A stretch of DNA of 64,000 bases from Noviherbaspirillum sp. UKPF54 (GCF_007874125.1 NZ_CP040128.1:3906001-3970000), one strand, 5' to 3'; counted from the stretch's first letter, positions 47,104 to 56,959 are shown. The notes: a model not told the origin generated them from the sequence alone. A program made the numbers and translations.

Positions 47104-49226
47104 AAGCCGCCGGGATAAAAGCAGGCGCCGGCGAATTCCGGCGCCGGCATCGGACGGCCGAAATAATAGCCCTGCACCTCGTCGCAGCCGTTCTCCACCA
47201 GGAAGCGGCGCTGGCCGTCGGTTTCGACGCCTTCGGCCACCACGTTCAGGTTCAGGATGTGGGCCAGCGAGATGACTGCCTTGACGATGGCCGCGTCGTC
47301 GGCGTCGGCGGCGATGTCGCTGACGAAGGAACGGTCGATCTTGAGCGTATCGACCGGGAAGCGCTTGAGGTAGTTCAGGCTCGAATAGCCGGTTCCGAAA
47401 TCGTCGATCGAGATCTTCACGCCCAGTTGCTTCAACCGGATCAGGGTCGCGAGCGACTTGTCGACGTCGCGCATGACGTCGTTTTCGGTGATCTCCAGCT
47501 CCAGCCAGCGCGGCTCCAGCCCCGCGCTTTGCAAGGCGTCGGCCACGACGTCGACGATGTCGTCACGCGCCAGCTGGCGCGGCGACAGGTTGACCGCGAT
47601 CGGCAGCGGCGGATGACCGGCGCGCTGCCACGCCACGTTCTGCGCGCAAGCGGTGCGCAGCACCCATTCGCCGATCGCGATGATCAGGCCGCTTTCCTCG
47701 GCCAGCGGGATGAAGTCGCCGGGAGAAACCATCCCGCGCGCCGCGCTGTGCCAGCGGATCAGGGCTTCCGCGCCGATCACGCGCGCCGTCGCCAGCTGCA
47801 CCTTGGGCTGGTATTGCAGCACGAATTCGCCGTTGGCCAGCGCATGGCGCAGGCTGTTGAGCAATTCCAGCCGCTGCGTCGCATGCCTGTTCATCTCTGC
47901 AGAAAAGTACTGGAAGGTGTTGCGTCCAAGTTCCTTGGCCTTGTACATCGCCGAGTCGGCATGGCGCAGCAGGGTTTCGGCGTCGCTGCCGTCGTCCGGG
48001 AACACGCTCACGCCGACGCTGCAGGTCACCTGCAGCTCCAGCCCCTTGGCGCTCCACGGCTCGGCCACCAGCGCGATGACGCGCCGCACGGTGTCGGTGA
48101 TGGCTTCGCAGCTGCGGTGATTGTCGAGCACCAGCACGAACTCGTCGCCGCCCTGGCGCGCCACCGTGTCGCAGGCGCGCATGCTGGCGCGCAGGCGAGC
48201 GCCGATCACTTTCAGCAGCTCGTCGCCGACCTGGTGCCCGAGACTGTCGTTGATGAACTTGAACTGGTCCAGATCGATGAAGACGACGGCCGCGATCTGG
48301 TCGTTGCGCCGCGCGTTGGCCATCGCCTGCTGCAGGCGGTCATGCAGCAGGTTGCGGTTGGGCAGGCCGGTCAGCGCGTCGTGCGTGGCCTGGTGGCGGA
48401 TCTGCGCCTCGTAGATCTTGCGCTCGGTGATGTCGATCACCGAGCCTTCGAAGAACTGCACGGCGTTGTCGGGGCCGCGCACGTTGCGCGCGCTTTCCGA
48501 AATCCAGATCACGTTGCCGCCGCGCTGGTAGACCTGCGATTCGAAATTGAGCACGCCGTCCTGCTCGGCCATGCGGCGCAGGAATTCGGCGCGCCGCTGC
48601 GGATCGACATACAGCTGGTGGTCGATGTCGCGCAGGTGGTCGATCATCTGCTGCGGTGAATCGTACCCGTACATGCGCGCCAGCGCCGGATTGACCGCCA
48701 GGTAGCCCTTGTCCGGGGTCGACTGGAAAATGCCCTCGACAGCGTTTTCGACAATGCTGCGATAGCGCCGCTCGGCTTCGTGCAGCGCCTGTTCGGCCTG
48801 CTTGCGCTGCGTGATGTCCTGGATGAAGCCTTCCAGCGCGATATAAACGCCATGCATGTCCTTGACGCCGGTAGCGCGCTCCCACACCCAGCGCACGGCG
48901 CCGTCGCGCCGCACGATGCGGTATTCCAGGTCGATCCGTTCATGCCGCCGCAAGGCCGCATGCACCCCGTCGCGCACCTGTTGCCGGTGGTCCGGGTGGA
49001 TCAAGTCTTCGTAACTGACCGCGACGTTGGCGATGAAATCCTCGGACCCGTAGCCGGTCAGCGCAAGGCAGCCGCCGCTGATGAATTGCATGGTCCAGTT
49101 GCTGTCGATCAGGCAGCGGTAGACCATGCCGTCGAAATTCGACAGCAAATGGCTGAACATGCCGACATCGGCGGCGACAGGCATGGGCGGGGATGCGACG
49201 GCATTGGCCAGTTTCACTGATGACAT
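47100..49226 (-). CDS. PAS-PAS-GGDEF-EAL c-di-GMP regulator
   Basis: The 708-aa soluble protein has PAS domains (about 30-140 and 150-270), GGDEF (about 275-440, motif ARQGGDEFVLVL) and EAL (about 450-700, motif GAEALIRWHS with downstream NLSPRQL, ENDVMRD, DDFGTGYSSL and DRSFV). Both catalytic domains look intact, so it may make or degrade c-di-GMP depending on PAS input. It is translationally coupled to the membrane cyclase downstream. Confidence 0.94.
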   Translation of the reverse strand: MSSVKLANAVASPPMPVAADVGMFSHLLSNFDGMVYRCLIDSNWTMQFISGGCLALTGYGSEDFIANVAVSYEDLIHPDHRQQVRDGVHAALRRHERIDLEYRIVRRDGAVRWVWERATGVKDMHGVYIALEGFIQDITQRKQAEQALHEAERRYRSIVENAVEGIFQSTPDKGYLAVNPALARMYGYDSPQQMIDHLRDIDHQLYVDPQRRAEFLRRMAEQDGVLNFESQVYQRGGNVIWISESARNVRGPDNAVQFFEGSVIDITERKIYEAQIRHQATHDALTGLPNRNLLHDRLQQAMANARRNDQIAAVVFIDLDQFKFINDSLGHQVGDELLKVIGARLRASMRACDTVARQGGDEFVLVLDNHRSCEAITDTVRRVIALVAEPWSAKGLELQVTCSVGVSVFPDDGSDAETLLRHADSAMYKAKELGRNTFQYFSAEMNRHATQRLELLNSLRHALANGEFVLQYQPKVQLATARVIGAEALIRWHSAARGMVSPGDFIPLAEESGLIIAIGEWVLRTACAQNVAWQRAGHPPLPIAVNLSPRQLARDDIVDVVADALQSAGLEPRWLELEITENDVMRDVDKSLATLIRLKQLGVKISIDDFGTGYSSLNYLKRFPVDTLKIDRSFVSDIAADADDAAIVKAVISLAHILNLNVVAEGVETDGQRRFLVENGCDEVQGYYFGRPMPAPEFAGACFYPGGL

Positions 49227-49508
49227 TCCTTAAATGGCGCTGGACACTGTGCCGCAAGCGCAGCTGGCAGGAGCGACGGGCACAGGGCGAAACGGCAGAA
49301 AAGCAGCCGATGAAATTTCCATCTTGCAATAATAATGCCACCATTGAAAGGCGCAGAAAAAGGGAAACCGGTGCCATCGGCAAGCAACGCGCGCACGAAT
49401 GTGTATTTATCAACATTGATGTTGCCTAAATCGCCATTTTCCATCCATCCGCATCCCATAAATATGGGATACTTGCGCCCTATGCACCATGCCGATGAAG
49501 GAAAAACC
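49227..49508. promoter_or_regulatory. Divergent intergene
   Basis: This 282-bp gene-free region lies between the GGDEF-EAL gene and a secreted binding protein. It is AT-richer near 49320-49340 and 49425-49470 and contains the short dyad CCCATAAATATGGG (49455-49468). It presumably holds both promoters. Confidence 0.4.
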
Positions 49509-50276
49509 ATGCAGCGCGGGCTCGCCCTGCTTCTGTCGCTGTGCCTGCTGGGGCAGGCGCGCGCCGCCGGCGCAGACATGGTCATGCGCCTGGCAAGCCT
49601 CGAGTGGCAACCTTATGTCAGCTCCCGCATGGCGCACGACGGCTGGTCATCCTACGTGGTCGACACGGCCGCCCGGCGCTTCGGCTACCGCGCCAAGATC
49701 GACTACTTTCCCTGGACACGCGCCATGCAGCTCGGCATGAAGGATGCCCAGTACGCCGGCTATTTCCCCGCGTATTACACGCAAGAGCGCGCGCAGCAGT
49801 GCTATTTTTCCTCCTCGATCGGCAGCAGCACGATCGGCTTTGCCTACCTGAAAAGCGCACCGCTGCAATGGCAATCGCTGCAAGACCTTGAAACGCGCTC
49901 CATCGCCGTCGTGGCCGGCTTTTCCAACGGGCCGACGTTCGACGAATGGGTGCGGCAGCACAAGCTGACGGTCGATGCGTCGCCCAGCGACACGCTGAAC
50001 CTGCGCAAGCTGCTGGCGCACCGGGTCGACACGGTCGTGATCGACAAGCTGGTGCTGCGCTACCTGCTGGCGACCGAGCCGACGCTGGCCAAGGAGCGCG
50101 ACCGCATCGTGTTCCACGAACGGCCGCTGGCCGAGCTGTCGCTGCACGTCTGCTTCCGCAAGACGCCGGACGGCCACGCCATGCAGCAGGCCTTCGACAC
50201 GGCGCTGCATTCCCTGCCGTTGCACAAGATGGAAGACGATTACTTCCAGCGCATCGAAACCAGCGTGGTCCCCTGA
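49509..50276 (+). CDS. Periplasmic substrate-binding protein, SBP_bac_3-like
   Basis: The 255-aa protein has a signal peptide (about 1-20, GQARAAG) and a family-3 solute-binding fold (RLASLEWQPYVSS..., VDTAARRFGYRAKIDYFPWTRAM, then a second lobe). No transporter gene adjoins it. Orphan proteins of this class, next to GGDEF genes, often act in signalling or as leftover receptors. An AAGGA site and the signal peptide fix the start at 49509. The ligand is unknown. Confidence 0.85.
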   Translation: MQRGLALLLSLCLLGQARAAGADMVMRLASLEWQPYVSSRMAHDGWSSYVVDTAARRFGYRAKIDYFPWTRAMQLGMKDAQYAGYFPAYYTQERAQQCYFSSSIGSSTIGFAYLKSAPLQWQSLQDLETRSIAVVAGFSNGPTFDEWVRQHKLTVDASPSDTLNLRKLLAHRVDTVVIDKLVLRYLLATEPTLAKERDRIVFHERPLAELSLHVCFRKTPDGHAMQQAFDTALHSLPLHKMEDDYFQRIETSVVP

Positions 50277-50422
50277 GTCCTGTGCCGGCGCACCTCCCGA
50301 ATAAATTCTCGGTGGAAATTTTGCGCACGATCGTACGAAAAACATGAAACTGGAATAGTATTAGGGCGTATTCGCCCAATGCCGGGCCGACCTTCGACAA
50401 TTTCCAGGAGCGGTGACTTCGC

Positions 50423-51997
50423 ATGGTTGCTGAACAAACGCGCATCGACGCGGTGCTTGAAGAAAGCTTCAACACCATTCCCCAACTGATCCGCCTGCAT
50501 GCGGCCGCCTGTCCAGGACGGTGCGCGCTGGTCCAGGATGGTGCGGCGCTCACGTACGCCGAACTCGACGCGCTGATGGACCGCGTGGCGGCGGCGTTGC
50601 AGCGCGATGGCGTGCGCCCGGGCCAGGCCATCGCCATCTGCGCGGCCAACTCGATCGCCTATGCGGCGGCATTCCTCGGCAGCCTGCGTGCCGGCGTGGC
50701 GGTCGCCCCGCTGGCACCGTCATCGTCCGCGCAAAGCCTGGCGCACATGGCCGCCGACGCCGGCGCGCGCCTGCTGTTCCTGGATCAAGCCGCGGCGCAG
50801 GCCCTGGAGCCGCTGCGCGGCGCGATGCAGGCGGCGACCGTCGCGCTCGACGACGGCGCCTTTGCACCGGGATTCGCGCAATGGCTGGCCGCGCCGGGTG
50901 CGGCGCCGACCGCCGTCGACATCCGCCCCGACTGGCCGTTCAACATCATCTATTCCTCCGGCACCACCGGCGCGCCCAAGGGCATCGTGCAGCCGCATTC
51001 TATGCGCTGGACCCATATGCAGCGCGGCCGCATCAACGGCTACGGCCCGGACGCGGTCACGCTGATCTCGACGCCGCTATATTCCAACACCACGCTGGTC
51101 AGTTTTTTCCCGACCCTCGGCCTGGGCGGGACGGTCGTGCTGATGGCCAAATTCGACGCCGGCGCCTACCTCGCGCTGGCCAAGCAGCACCGCGTCACGC
51201 ACACCATGCTGGTGCCGGTGCAGTACCAGCGCATCATGGCGCGCCCCGATTTCGAGCGCCACGACCTGTCGTCGTTCCGGATGAAGTTCTGCACCAGCGC
51301 GCCGTTTTCCGCCGCCTTGAAGGCCGACATCCTGCGGCGCTGGCCGGGCGGGCTGATCGAGTATTACGGCATGACCGAAGGCGGCGGCACTTGCGTGCTG
51401 GCCGCGCACGAGCACCCGGACAAGCTGCATACCGTGGGCCAGCCGGCGCCGGGGCACGACATCCGCCTGATCGACGACGCCGGCCGGGAAGTGGGCCCAG
51501 GAGAACTGGGCGAGGTGGTGGGGCATTCGCCGGCGATGATGGCGGGTTACCATAACCAGCCGGAAAAGACGGCCGAGGCCGAATGGCACGATCCCTCCGG
51601 CAAGCGCTTCATCCGCACCGGCGACATCGGCCGCTTCGATGCCGACGGCTTCCTGACGCTCATGGACCGCAAGAAGGACATGATCATTTCCGGCGGCTTC
51701 AACATCTATCCGAGCGACCTGGAAAGCGTGCTGCAGCAACATCCCGATGTGGCCGAAGCGGCGGTCGTCGGCGTGCCGTCGGTGCGCTGGGGCGAGACGC
51801 CGGTGGCCTTCGTGGTGCGTAAGCCGGGCGCGTCCATCGCTGCGGAACAATTGCTGGACTGGGCCAATCAACGCCTGGGCAAGACCCAGCGCCTGGCCGC
51901 CGTCGAACTCGCGGCGGCCCTGCCGCGCAGCGCGATCGGCAAGGTGCTCAGGCGCGAATTGCGCGATCAGTTTTCTTCCGTCAGGCAGGTTGCCTGA
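50423..51997 (+). CDS. AMP-dependent acyl-CoA synthetase / ligase
   Basis: The 524-aa ANL-superfamily enzyme has the phosphate-binding motif YSSGTTGAPKGI (near 175-186), the adenine motif YYGMTEGGG (near 314), the hinge region TGDIGRFDADG and the C-terminal catalytic lysine in PRSAIGKVLRRELR (near 508). It should activate a carboxylic acid to its acyl-CoA. The TesB-type thioesterase starts 29 bp downstream, suggesting a joint role in fatty or aromatic acid handling. The exact acid is unknown. Confidence 0.93.
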   Translation: MVAEQTRIDAVLEESFNTIPQLIRLHAAACPGRCALVQDGAALTYAELDALMDRVAAALQRDGVRPGQAIAICAANSIAYAAAFLGSLRAGVAVAPLAPSSSAQSLAHMAADAGARLLFLDQAAAQALEPLRGAMQAATVALDDGAFAPGFAQWLAAPGAAPTAVDIRPDWPFNIIYSSGTTGAPKGIVQPHSMRWTHMQRGRINGYGPDAVTLISTPLYSNTTLVSFFPTLGLGGTVVLMAKFDAGAYLALAKQHRVTHTMLVPVQYQRIMARPDFERHDLSSFRMKFCTSAPFSAALKADILRRWPGGLIEYYGMTEGGGTCVLAAHEHPDKLHTVGQPAPGHDIRLIDDAGREVGPGELGEVVGHSPAMMAGYHNQPEKTAEAEWHDPSGKRFIRTGDIGRFDADGFLTLMDRKKDMIISGGFNIYPSDLESVLQQHPDVAEAAVVGVPSVRWGETPVAFVVRKPGASIAAEQLLDWANQRLGKTQRLAAVELAAALPRSAIGKVLRRELRDQFSSVRQVA

Positions 51998-52026
51998 TCG
52001 TCCGACCCTTTTCAATTTTTAAGATC

Positions 52027-52890
52027 ATGCTGGACACCACGCTCTACAACACCGAAGAAATCCTCAACCTCCTGAAACTGGAACAGATCGGCGAAGACCG
52101 CTTTCGCGGCCAGAGCCATTTCATGGGCAGCCCGAACGTGTTCGGCGGCCAGGTGCTGGGCCAGTCGCTGTACGCGGCCAGCGTCACGGTCGAGCAGCGC
52201 CGGCCGCATTCGCTGCATTCGCTGTTCATCCTTCCGGGCAACCACCGGCTGCCGATCGAGTACGAGGTCGAACGGGTGCGCGACGGCGGCAGCTTTTCCA
52301 CGCGGCGCGTAGTGGCGTACCAGGAAGGGCGCCGCATCTTCGTGACCTCGATCTCGTTCCAAAACGAGGAGCAGGGCCTGTCGCACCAGAAGGCGATGCC
52401 GGCCGCCGCCGATCCGGAATCGCTGCCATCGAGCATCAAGACCTGGAAAGACAATGCCGCCCTGCTCAAGCGCCCGTTCCAGCCGGTGCCGGTCGATTTT
52501 CGCGCCGACCATGCGGGCGACATCTACGGCGGCCACCAGAGCGGCACCACCAAGCAGGTCTGGACGCGCGCGCCGATGCCGCTGCCCGACGATGTGCTTA
52601 CGCACGAGACGCTGTTCGCGTACGTCTCCGACTACGGCTTGCTGTGGACTTCGCTGCAGCCGCACGGCATCAAGATGGGCGACCCGCGCCTGCAGATCGC
52701 GAGCCTGGACCACACGATCTGGTTCCACCGGCCGTTCCGCATGGACGAATGGCTGCTGTTTTCGATGGACAGCCCGAATGCGTCGGGCGGGCGCGGCCTG
52801 TGCTTTGCCCACATCTACAACCAGGACGGCGTGCTGGTGGCGACCACCGCGCAGGAAGGCTTGATCCGGTTGCGCGAGAAGAAGGCGTAA
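52027..52890 (+). CDS. tesB: Acyl-CoA thioesterase II (TesB)
   Basis: The 287-aa double-hotdog thioesterase resembles E. coli TesB throughout. It shows the N-terminal EQIGEDRFRGQS and GGQVLGQSLYAA, the Asp in YVSDYGLL (TesB Asp204 position), LDHTIWFHRPFRMDEWLL, and the C-terminal Gln in TTAQEGLIR (TesB Gln278 position). It hydrolyses acyl-CoAs to free acids. It is co-oriented with the acyl-CoA ligase 29 bp upstream. Confidence 0.95.
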   Translation: MLDTTLYNTEEILNLLKLEQIGEDRFRGQSHFMGSPNVFGGQVLGQSLYAASVTVEQRRPHSLHSLFILPGNHRLPIEYEVERVRDGGSFSTRRVVAYQEGRRIFVTSISFQNEEQGLSHQKAMPAAADPESLPSSIKTWKDNAALLKRPFQPVPVDFRADHAGDIYGGHQSGTTKQVWTRAPMPLPDDVLTHETLFAYVSDYGLLWTSLQPHGIKMGDPRLQIASLDHTIWFHRPFRMDEWLLFSMDSPNASGGRGLCFAHIYNQDGVLVATTAQEGLIRLREKKA

Positions 52891-52961
52891 GCGCAGAGCG
52901 GCGAACTTTTCGCGTAGCGGCCATACCAACCGGAAGGTATCGCTGCCGCAGGGAGGCCACG

Positions 52962-53198
52962 ATGTACATGGTGTACTGGACCGTGATCGAGGATGACGCG
53001 AGCGTCGCGCACGGCCGCTCGTTCGATTCGGACGACATGGGGACGGCGCTCAAGTTCATGGAAGAACTGCGCACGCGGCAGCGCGCCGGCGAGCGGCTGT
53101 GCTTCGTCACCATGGCGTCGGAAAACCCGCACTCGGTCGGCCCGCCCGGCGTGGCCGATCCGAGCCCGGACTACAACTGGAAAAAACGCCGCAAGTGA
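52962..53198 (+). CDS. Conserved small protein, 78 aa, unknown function
   Basis: MYMVYWTVIEDDASVAHGRS and onward, then FMEELRTRQRAGERLCFVTMASENP, ending DPSPDYNWKKRRK. This small soluble protein has an alternating strand-helix-strand pattern and an AGGGAGG ribosome site. It has no signal peptide. I recognise the type as a conserved hypothetical of Burkholderiales but know no function. It stands alone between tesB and the REC-GGDEF gene. Confidence 0.7.
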   Translation: MYMVYWTVIEDDASVAHGRSFDSDDMGTALKFMEELRTRQRAGERLCFVTMASENPHSVGPPGVADPSPDYNWKKRRK

Positions 53199-53306
53199 GT
53201 TGGCGCCGGCGGGTAGCGCAACAGGTGTCCGAGCGTCAACCATTGATTCGTGACAATGCGGCGAACTCATTGATAGAATGACCACGCCCATTCCCGCCCC
53301 CGCGCC

Positions 53307-54920
53307 ATGACCCTGCCATCGCCGTCCGCCACAGAAGACCGCCTCTACGTGCTGCGCACGCGCTGGCAGCGCTATGTCGCCGATGGCCAGTTCGAGCAGT
53401 TCATCGAGTTCGCGGTGGCGGTCAACAGCCTGGCCGAGTATTTCAACCGCCTGCGCCTGCCGGGGCTGGTGCGCCTGTGCGAGGGCCTGGAAAACGCTGC
53501 GCTGGCCAAGCTCGGCAACCAGCATACCCATCCGATCGCGCAGCAGGACATCCTGTCGTTGCAGCGCCAGATCGACACTCTGTTCGGCTCAGTCGCCTCC
53601 TCGCGCGCAACCGGCGCCGAGCGGCGCGGGCCGGAGGCGGCCGCCAGCGCGGCGGCCGAGATCGACTGGATCAAGCCGCGTTCGGTGTGGATGGTCGTCG
53701 CGCCCGAGAAGCGCGAGATGGCCGATTCGCTGTCGAACCAGCTCCAGTTTTTCGGCTTCAACGTCTGCGCCATGCCGTGGGGCGGGGTGCAGATGCAGGA
53801 GGACAAGCCGCTGGCAGTGCTTTTCATCCCGGCGCAGGAACAGGCCCGGCCGGAAGAATTCGAATACATCGCGACGGTGCGCGCCGGCTGCCCCGCCAGC
53901 CAGCTGTTTTATCTCGGCGTGCAGTCGGCCATCGAGCCGATCGTCGAGCTGATGCGCGCAGGCATCGATGTCACCATTCCGGCCGAGGACCAGCCGGCGA
54001 TGGTATTGAACTGCGTGCTCGACCTGGTGCAGACCAACGAGCAGGAACAGTACCGCGTACTGGTAGTGGAGGATTCGCGCGTGGCGGTGGCGCTGATCCA
54101 GCGCACGCTGGCGCAGCACGGCATCGACACCAAGGCCATCAACGATCCGGGCCGGCTGCTCGAAGTGCTGGAATCCTACCGCCCCGACCTGATCCTGATG
54201 GACATGTACATGCCGCGCTTTAACGGCGTCGAGGCCACGCGCGTGCTGCGCCAGATGGCTGCCTACAGCTCGCTGCCGATCGTCTACCTGTCGGGCGAAT
54301 CGGATGTGGGCATGCAGGTCGAGGCGCTGCGCCTGGGCGGCGACCAGTTCCTGATGAAGCCGTTCAACCCGGTGCTGCTGGCGGCCGTGGTCAAGACCCG
54401 CATCGAGCGCTTTCGCGAATCGCGCCGCTCAACGCGGCTGGACGGCCTGACCGGCCTGCTCAACCATACCGCCGCCAAGTCGCGCCTGAAGACCCTGGTG
54501 GAAGAAAGCGAGGGCGCGCTGACGGTGGCGATGATCGACATCGACCACTTCAAGGCCATCAACGACACCTACGGCCACCCGGTGGGCGACCAGGTGATCC
54601 GCGGCCTGGCCTGGCTGTTGAAGGGGCGCCTGCGCTCGATCGACCTGATCGGACGCTACGGCGGCGAAGAATTCATGATCGCGCTGCCCGAGATCAGCCC
54701 GGAACAGGCCGGCTCGGTCATCGAGCGCATCCGGCGCGACTTCGCCGCGCTGCCGCACGCCCACCCGGGCGGCGCACTGTATGCAAGCTTCAGCGCGGGC
54801 ATCGCTTCCTATCCGTTGGCCGATACCGCTACGGCCTTGACCGAGGCGGCCGACGGCGCCTTGCTGCAAGCCAAGCGGCTGGGACGCAACCGGGTCGAGC
54901 AAGCATTCGGCGCGCAATAG
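53307..54920 (+). CDS. Response regulator with GGDEF output and N-terminal helical domain
   Basis: The 537-aa soluble protein has an N-terminal helical, possibly Hpt-like region without a clear phospho-His (about 1-95). A degenerate receiver-like segment follows (about 125-245), then a receiver (about 248-365, acceptor Asp in LILMDMYMPRFNG) and a GGDEF domain (about 375-535, motif GRYGGEEFMIALPE, IDIDHFKAINDTYGH). It should make c-di-GMP when phosphorylated. No cognate kinase adjoins it. Confidence 0.92.
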   Translation: MTLPSPSATEDRLYVLRTRWQRYVADGQFEQFIEFAVAVNSLAEYFNRLRLPGLVRLCEGLENAALAKLGNQHTHPIAQQDILSLQRQIDTLFGSVASSRATGAERRGPEAAASAAAEIDWIKPRSVWMVVAPEKREMADSLSNQLQFFGFNVCAMPWGGVQMQEDKPLAVLFIPAQEQARPEEFEYIATVRAGCPASQLFYLGVQSAIEPIVELMRAGIDVTIPAEDQPAMVLNCVLDLVQTNEQEQYRVLVVEDSRVAVALIQRTLAQHGIDTKAINDPGRLLEVLESYRPDLILMDMYMPRFNGVEATRVLRQMAAYSSLPIVYLSGESDVGMQVEALRLGGDQFLMKPFNPVLLAAVVKTRIERFRESRRSTRLDGLTGLLNHTAAKSRLKTLVEESEGALTVAMIDIDHFKAINDTYGHPVGDQVIRGLAWLLKGRLRSIDLIGRYGGEEFMIALPEISPEQAGSVIERIRRDFAALPHAHPGGALYASFSAGIASYPLADTATALTEAADGALLQAKRLGRNRVEQAFGAQ

Positions 54921-54958
54921 GTGCACCTTCGCACCGCCAATGTATTGCTCCAGCCCGG

Positions 54959-55204
54959 TCAGCCTTTCAAGACCTTCCTGCGTTCCTCGTACTCTTCCCT
55001 CGAAATCTCGCCTCGCGCATAGCGTTCGCGCAGGATTTCCAGGGCCCGATCCTCGCCGGCGGCACGCCAGGGACGAAAGAGATGCCCCAGTGCCCAGAGA
55101 AGCAGGGCCGCCACGCCGCCGACGACAAGGATGCCCCAAACCACGTGCATGAGCGCCATCCAGCCCCACGCCATCGAACCCCATCCGTCGCCCCACCACA
55201 TCAT
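54959..55204 (-). CDS. Small membrane protein with C-terminal SHOCT domain
   Basis: The 81-aa protein has a Trp/Gly-rich N-terminus (WWGDGWGSMAWGWMALMH), one TM segment (about 18-42) and a C-terminal SHOCT motif (ALEILRERYARGEISREEYEERRKVL). SHOCT domains are short oligomerisation modules of unknown detail. The AGGAGG site upstream selects the ATG at 55204. It is divergent from the NRAMP-type gene with a 96-bp gap. Confidence 0.85.
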   Translation of the reverse strand: MMWWGDGWGSMAWGWMALMHVVWGILVVGGVAALLLWALGHLFRPWRAAGEDRALEILRERYARGEISREEYEERRKVLKG

Positions 55205-55300
55205 GTCGGCCTCCTCGGAATTAGACCAAGCAAAGGAACAAATTCTCCCGATACCCAATCGAAACTTGCATCACTTTCAATTTCTCGAAGGAGAAAGCCA

Positions 55301-56590
55301 ATGCATGATGCGGGCACCACCCCCGATGCAAGCCCCGACCGCGCGGCGGCCCCCTCCTGGCTTAAGGCGCTCGGCCCCGGCCTGATCACCGGCGCGGCCG
55401 ACGACGACCCCAGCGGCATCGCCACCTATTCCCAGGCCGGCGCGCAATTCGGCTACGGCATGCTGTGGACGCTGCTCTTCACCTATCCGCTCATGGCCGG
55501 CGTGCAAATCGTCAGCGCACGCATCGGCCGCGTCACCGGCCACGGCTTGGCGACCAACATCCGCCGGTTTTATCCCCCCTGGCTGCTTCACGGCATCGTC
55601 ATCCTGCTATTGGCTGCCAACACGATCAACATCGGCGCGGACCTGGCCGCCATGGGGGAAGCCGCGCAGCTTGCCGGCGGCGGGCCGAAGCATGTGTATG
55701 CGATTGGCTTCGGGCTGCTGTCCATCGTCTTGCAGGTGTTCATTCCCTACCGCCGCTATGTGCGGGTCCTGAAATGGCTGACGCTGGCGCTGCTGGCCTA
55801 TGTCGCCACCGCTTTCGTCGTGCAGATTCCCTGGTCGCGGCTGCTTTCGGCCGCGCTGCCGTCGCTGTCATGGCAACCGGCCTACATCACGACCATGGTC
55901 GCGGTGTTCGGCACGACCATCAGCCCTTACCTGTTCTTCTGGCAGGCATCACAGGAAGTCGAAGAGCTGCGCATGCAGCGGCACGGCAAGCCGCTCAAGG
56001 ACGACCCGGGCAATGCACCTGCGGCCTTACGACGCATCAAGATCGACACCTATGTCGGCATGGGCTTTTCCAATCTCGTCGCGTTTTTCATCATGCTGAC
56101 GAGCGCCGCCACGCTCCATGCCCGGGGCGTGACCGGCATCGCGACCTCGGCCCAGGCCGCCGAGGCACTGCGGCCGATCGCGGGCGAGTTTGCCTTCCTG
56201 CTCTTTAGCATGGGCATCATCGGCACCGGACTGCTGTCCATTCCCGTGCTGGCTGGTTCGGCCGCCTATGCCATGGCCGGCGCGTTCAAGTGGGAAAGCA
56301 GCCTGGAGCACAAGCCGACGATGGCGCCCCAGTTCTACGGCATCATCGTGCTGTCCACGCTGATCGGCGTCGCGCTCGGCTTCACGGCGCTGGACCCGAT
56401 CAAGGCGCTGTACTGGAGCGCCGTGCTCAACGGCGTCATTTCCGTGCCCATCATGGCAGTCATGATGCTGATGGTGGCCAGGCACGACATCATGGGACGG
56501 TTCGTGGCCCGGCCCAGGCTCAAGGCGCTCGGCTGGCTCGCCACGTCGGTCATGGCGGCGGCGGTGCTGGCGATGCTGATTACGGCCTGA
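55301..56590 (+). CDS. NRAMP-family divalent cation transporter, variant motif
   Basis: The 429-aa protein with about 11 TM segments has the NRAMP fold. In TM1 the canonical DPGN metal motif reads DDPSG (ADDDPSGIATYSQ). The TM6 motif, MPHN in canonical members, reads TISPYLFFWQASQEVEE, so the usual metal-binding Met is absent. The metal preference may therefore differ from Mn2+/Fe2+; Mg2+-selective NRAMP relatives are known to have altered sites. AAGGAGAA fixes the start at 55301. No MntR gene adjoins it. Confidence 0.88.
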   Translation: MHDAGTTPDASPDRAAAPSWLKALGPGLITGAADDDPSGIATYSQAGAQFGYGMLWTLLFTYPLMAGVQIVSARIGRVTGHGLATNIRRFYPPWLLHGIVILLLAANTINIGADLAAMGEAAQLAGGGPKHVYAIGFGLLSIVLQVFIPYRRYVRVLKWLTLALLAYVATAFVVQIPWSRLLSAALPSLSWQPAYITTMVAVFGTTISPYLFFWQASQEVEELRMQRHGKPLKDDPGNAPAALRRIKIDTYVGMGFSNLVAFFIMLTSAATLHARGVTGIATSAQAAEALRPIAGEFAFLLFSMGIIGTGLLSIPVLAGSAAYAMAGAFKWESSLEHKPTMAPQFYGIIVLSTLIGVALGFTALDPIKALYWSAVLNGVISVPIMAVMMLMVARHDIMGRFVARPRLKALGWLATSVMAAAVLAMLITA

Positions 56591-56623
56591 GCTGCGCCGC
56601 CACAGGGGTGCAGCGAGGGCGCG

Positions 56624-56959
56624 TCAAATCCCGGGCAGCCCGCGCAGGCGTTCGATCACGACTGCCGCATGCAGGCCGGCGATTTCCTCCTGCACATCTT
56701 CCCAGGCGTCCAGCAGACGCTCCGTCGATTCGCGCATCATGCGCGAGGCGATGATCGCCGCATCCAGCGGCGACGTCGCCGACGCACGCGCCACCTCGAT
56801 CCGGTCGAGCAGCCCGTCGAGCGCCGGACGGTGCACGCACGGCGCGCGCTCGACCGCGTCGCGCAGCGCCTGGCGGCGAAATTGCTCGAATCCCTGCGGA
56901 TCGCGCTGGTAGAACGCCATCAGGTCGTCAAAATCCGGGATGTCTCGGGCCATGTCCAC
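56624..56959 (-). CDS. DUF3135-like protein
   Basis: The 111-aa acidic, helical cytosolic protein begins MDMARDIPDFDDLMAFYQRDPQGFEQFRRQ, typical of the DUF3135 family. The family function is unknown. Two starts are possible: GTG at 56959, well spaced from GGAG, or ATG at 56953. It is convergent with the NRAMP-type gene. Confidence 0.7.
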   Translation of the reverse strand: MDMARDIPDFDDLMAFYQRDPQGFEQFRRQALRDAVERAPCVHRPALDGLLDRIEVARASATSPLDAAIIASRMMRESTERLLDAWEDVQEEIAGLHAAVVIERLRGLPGI

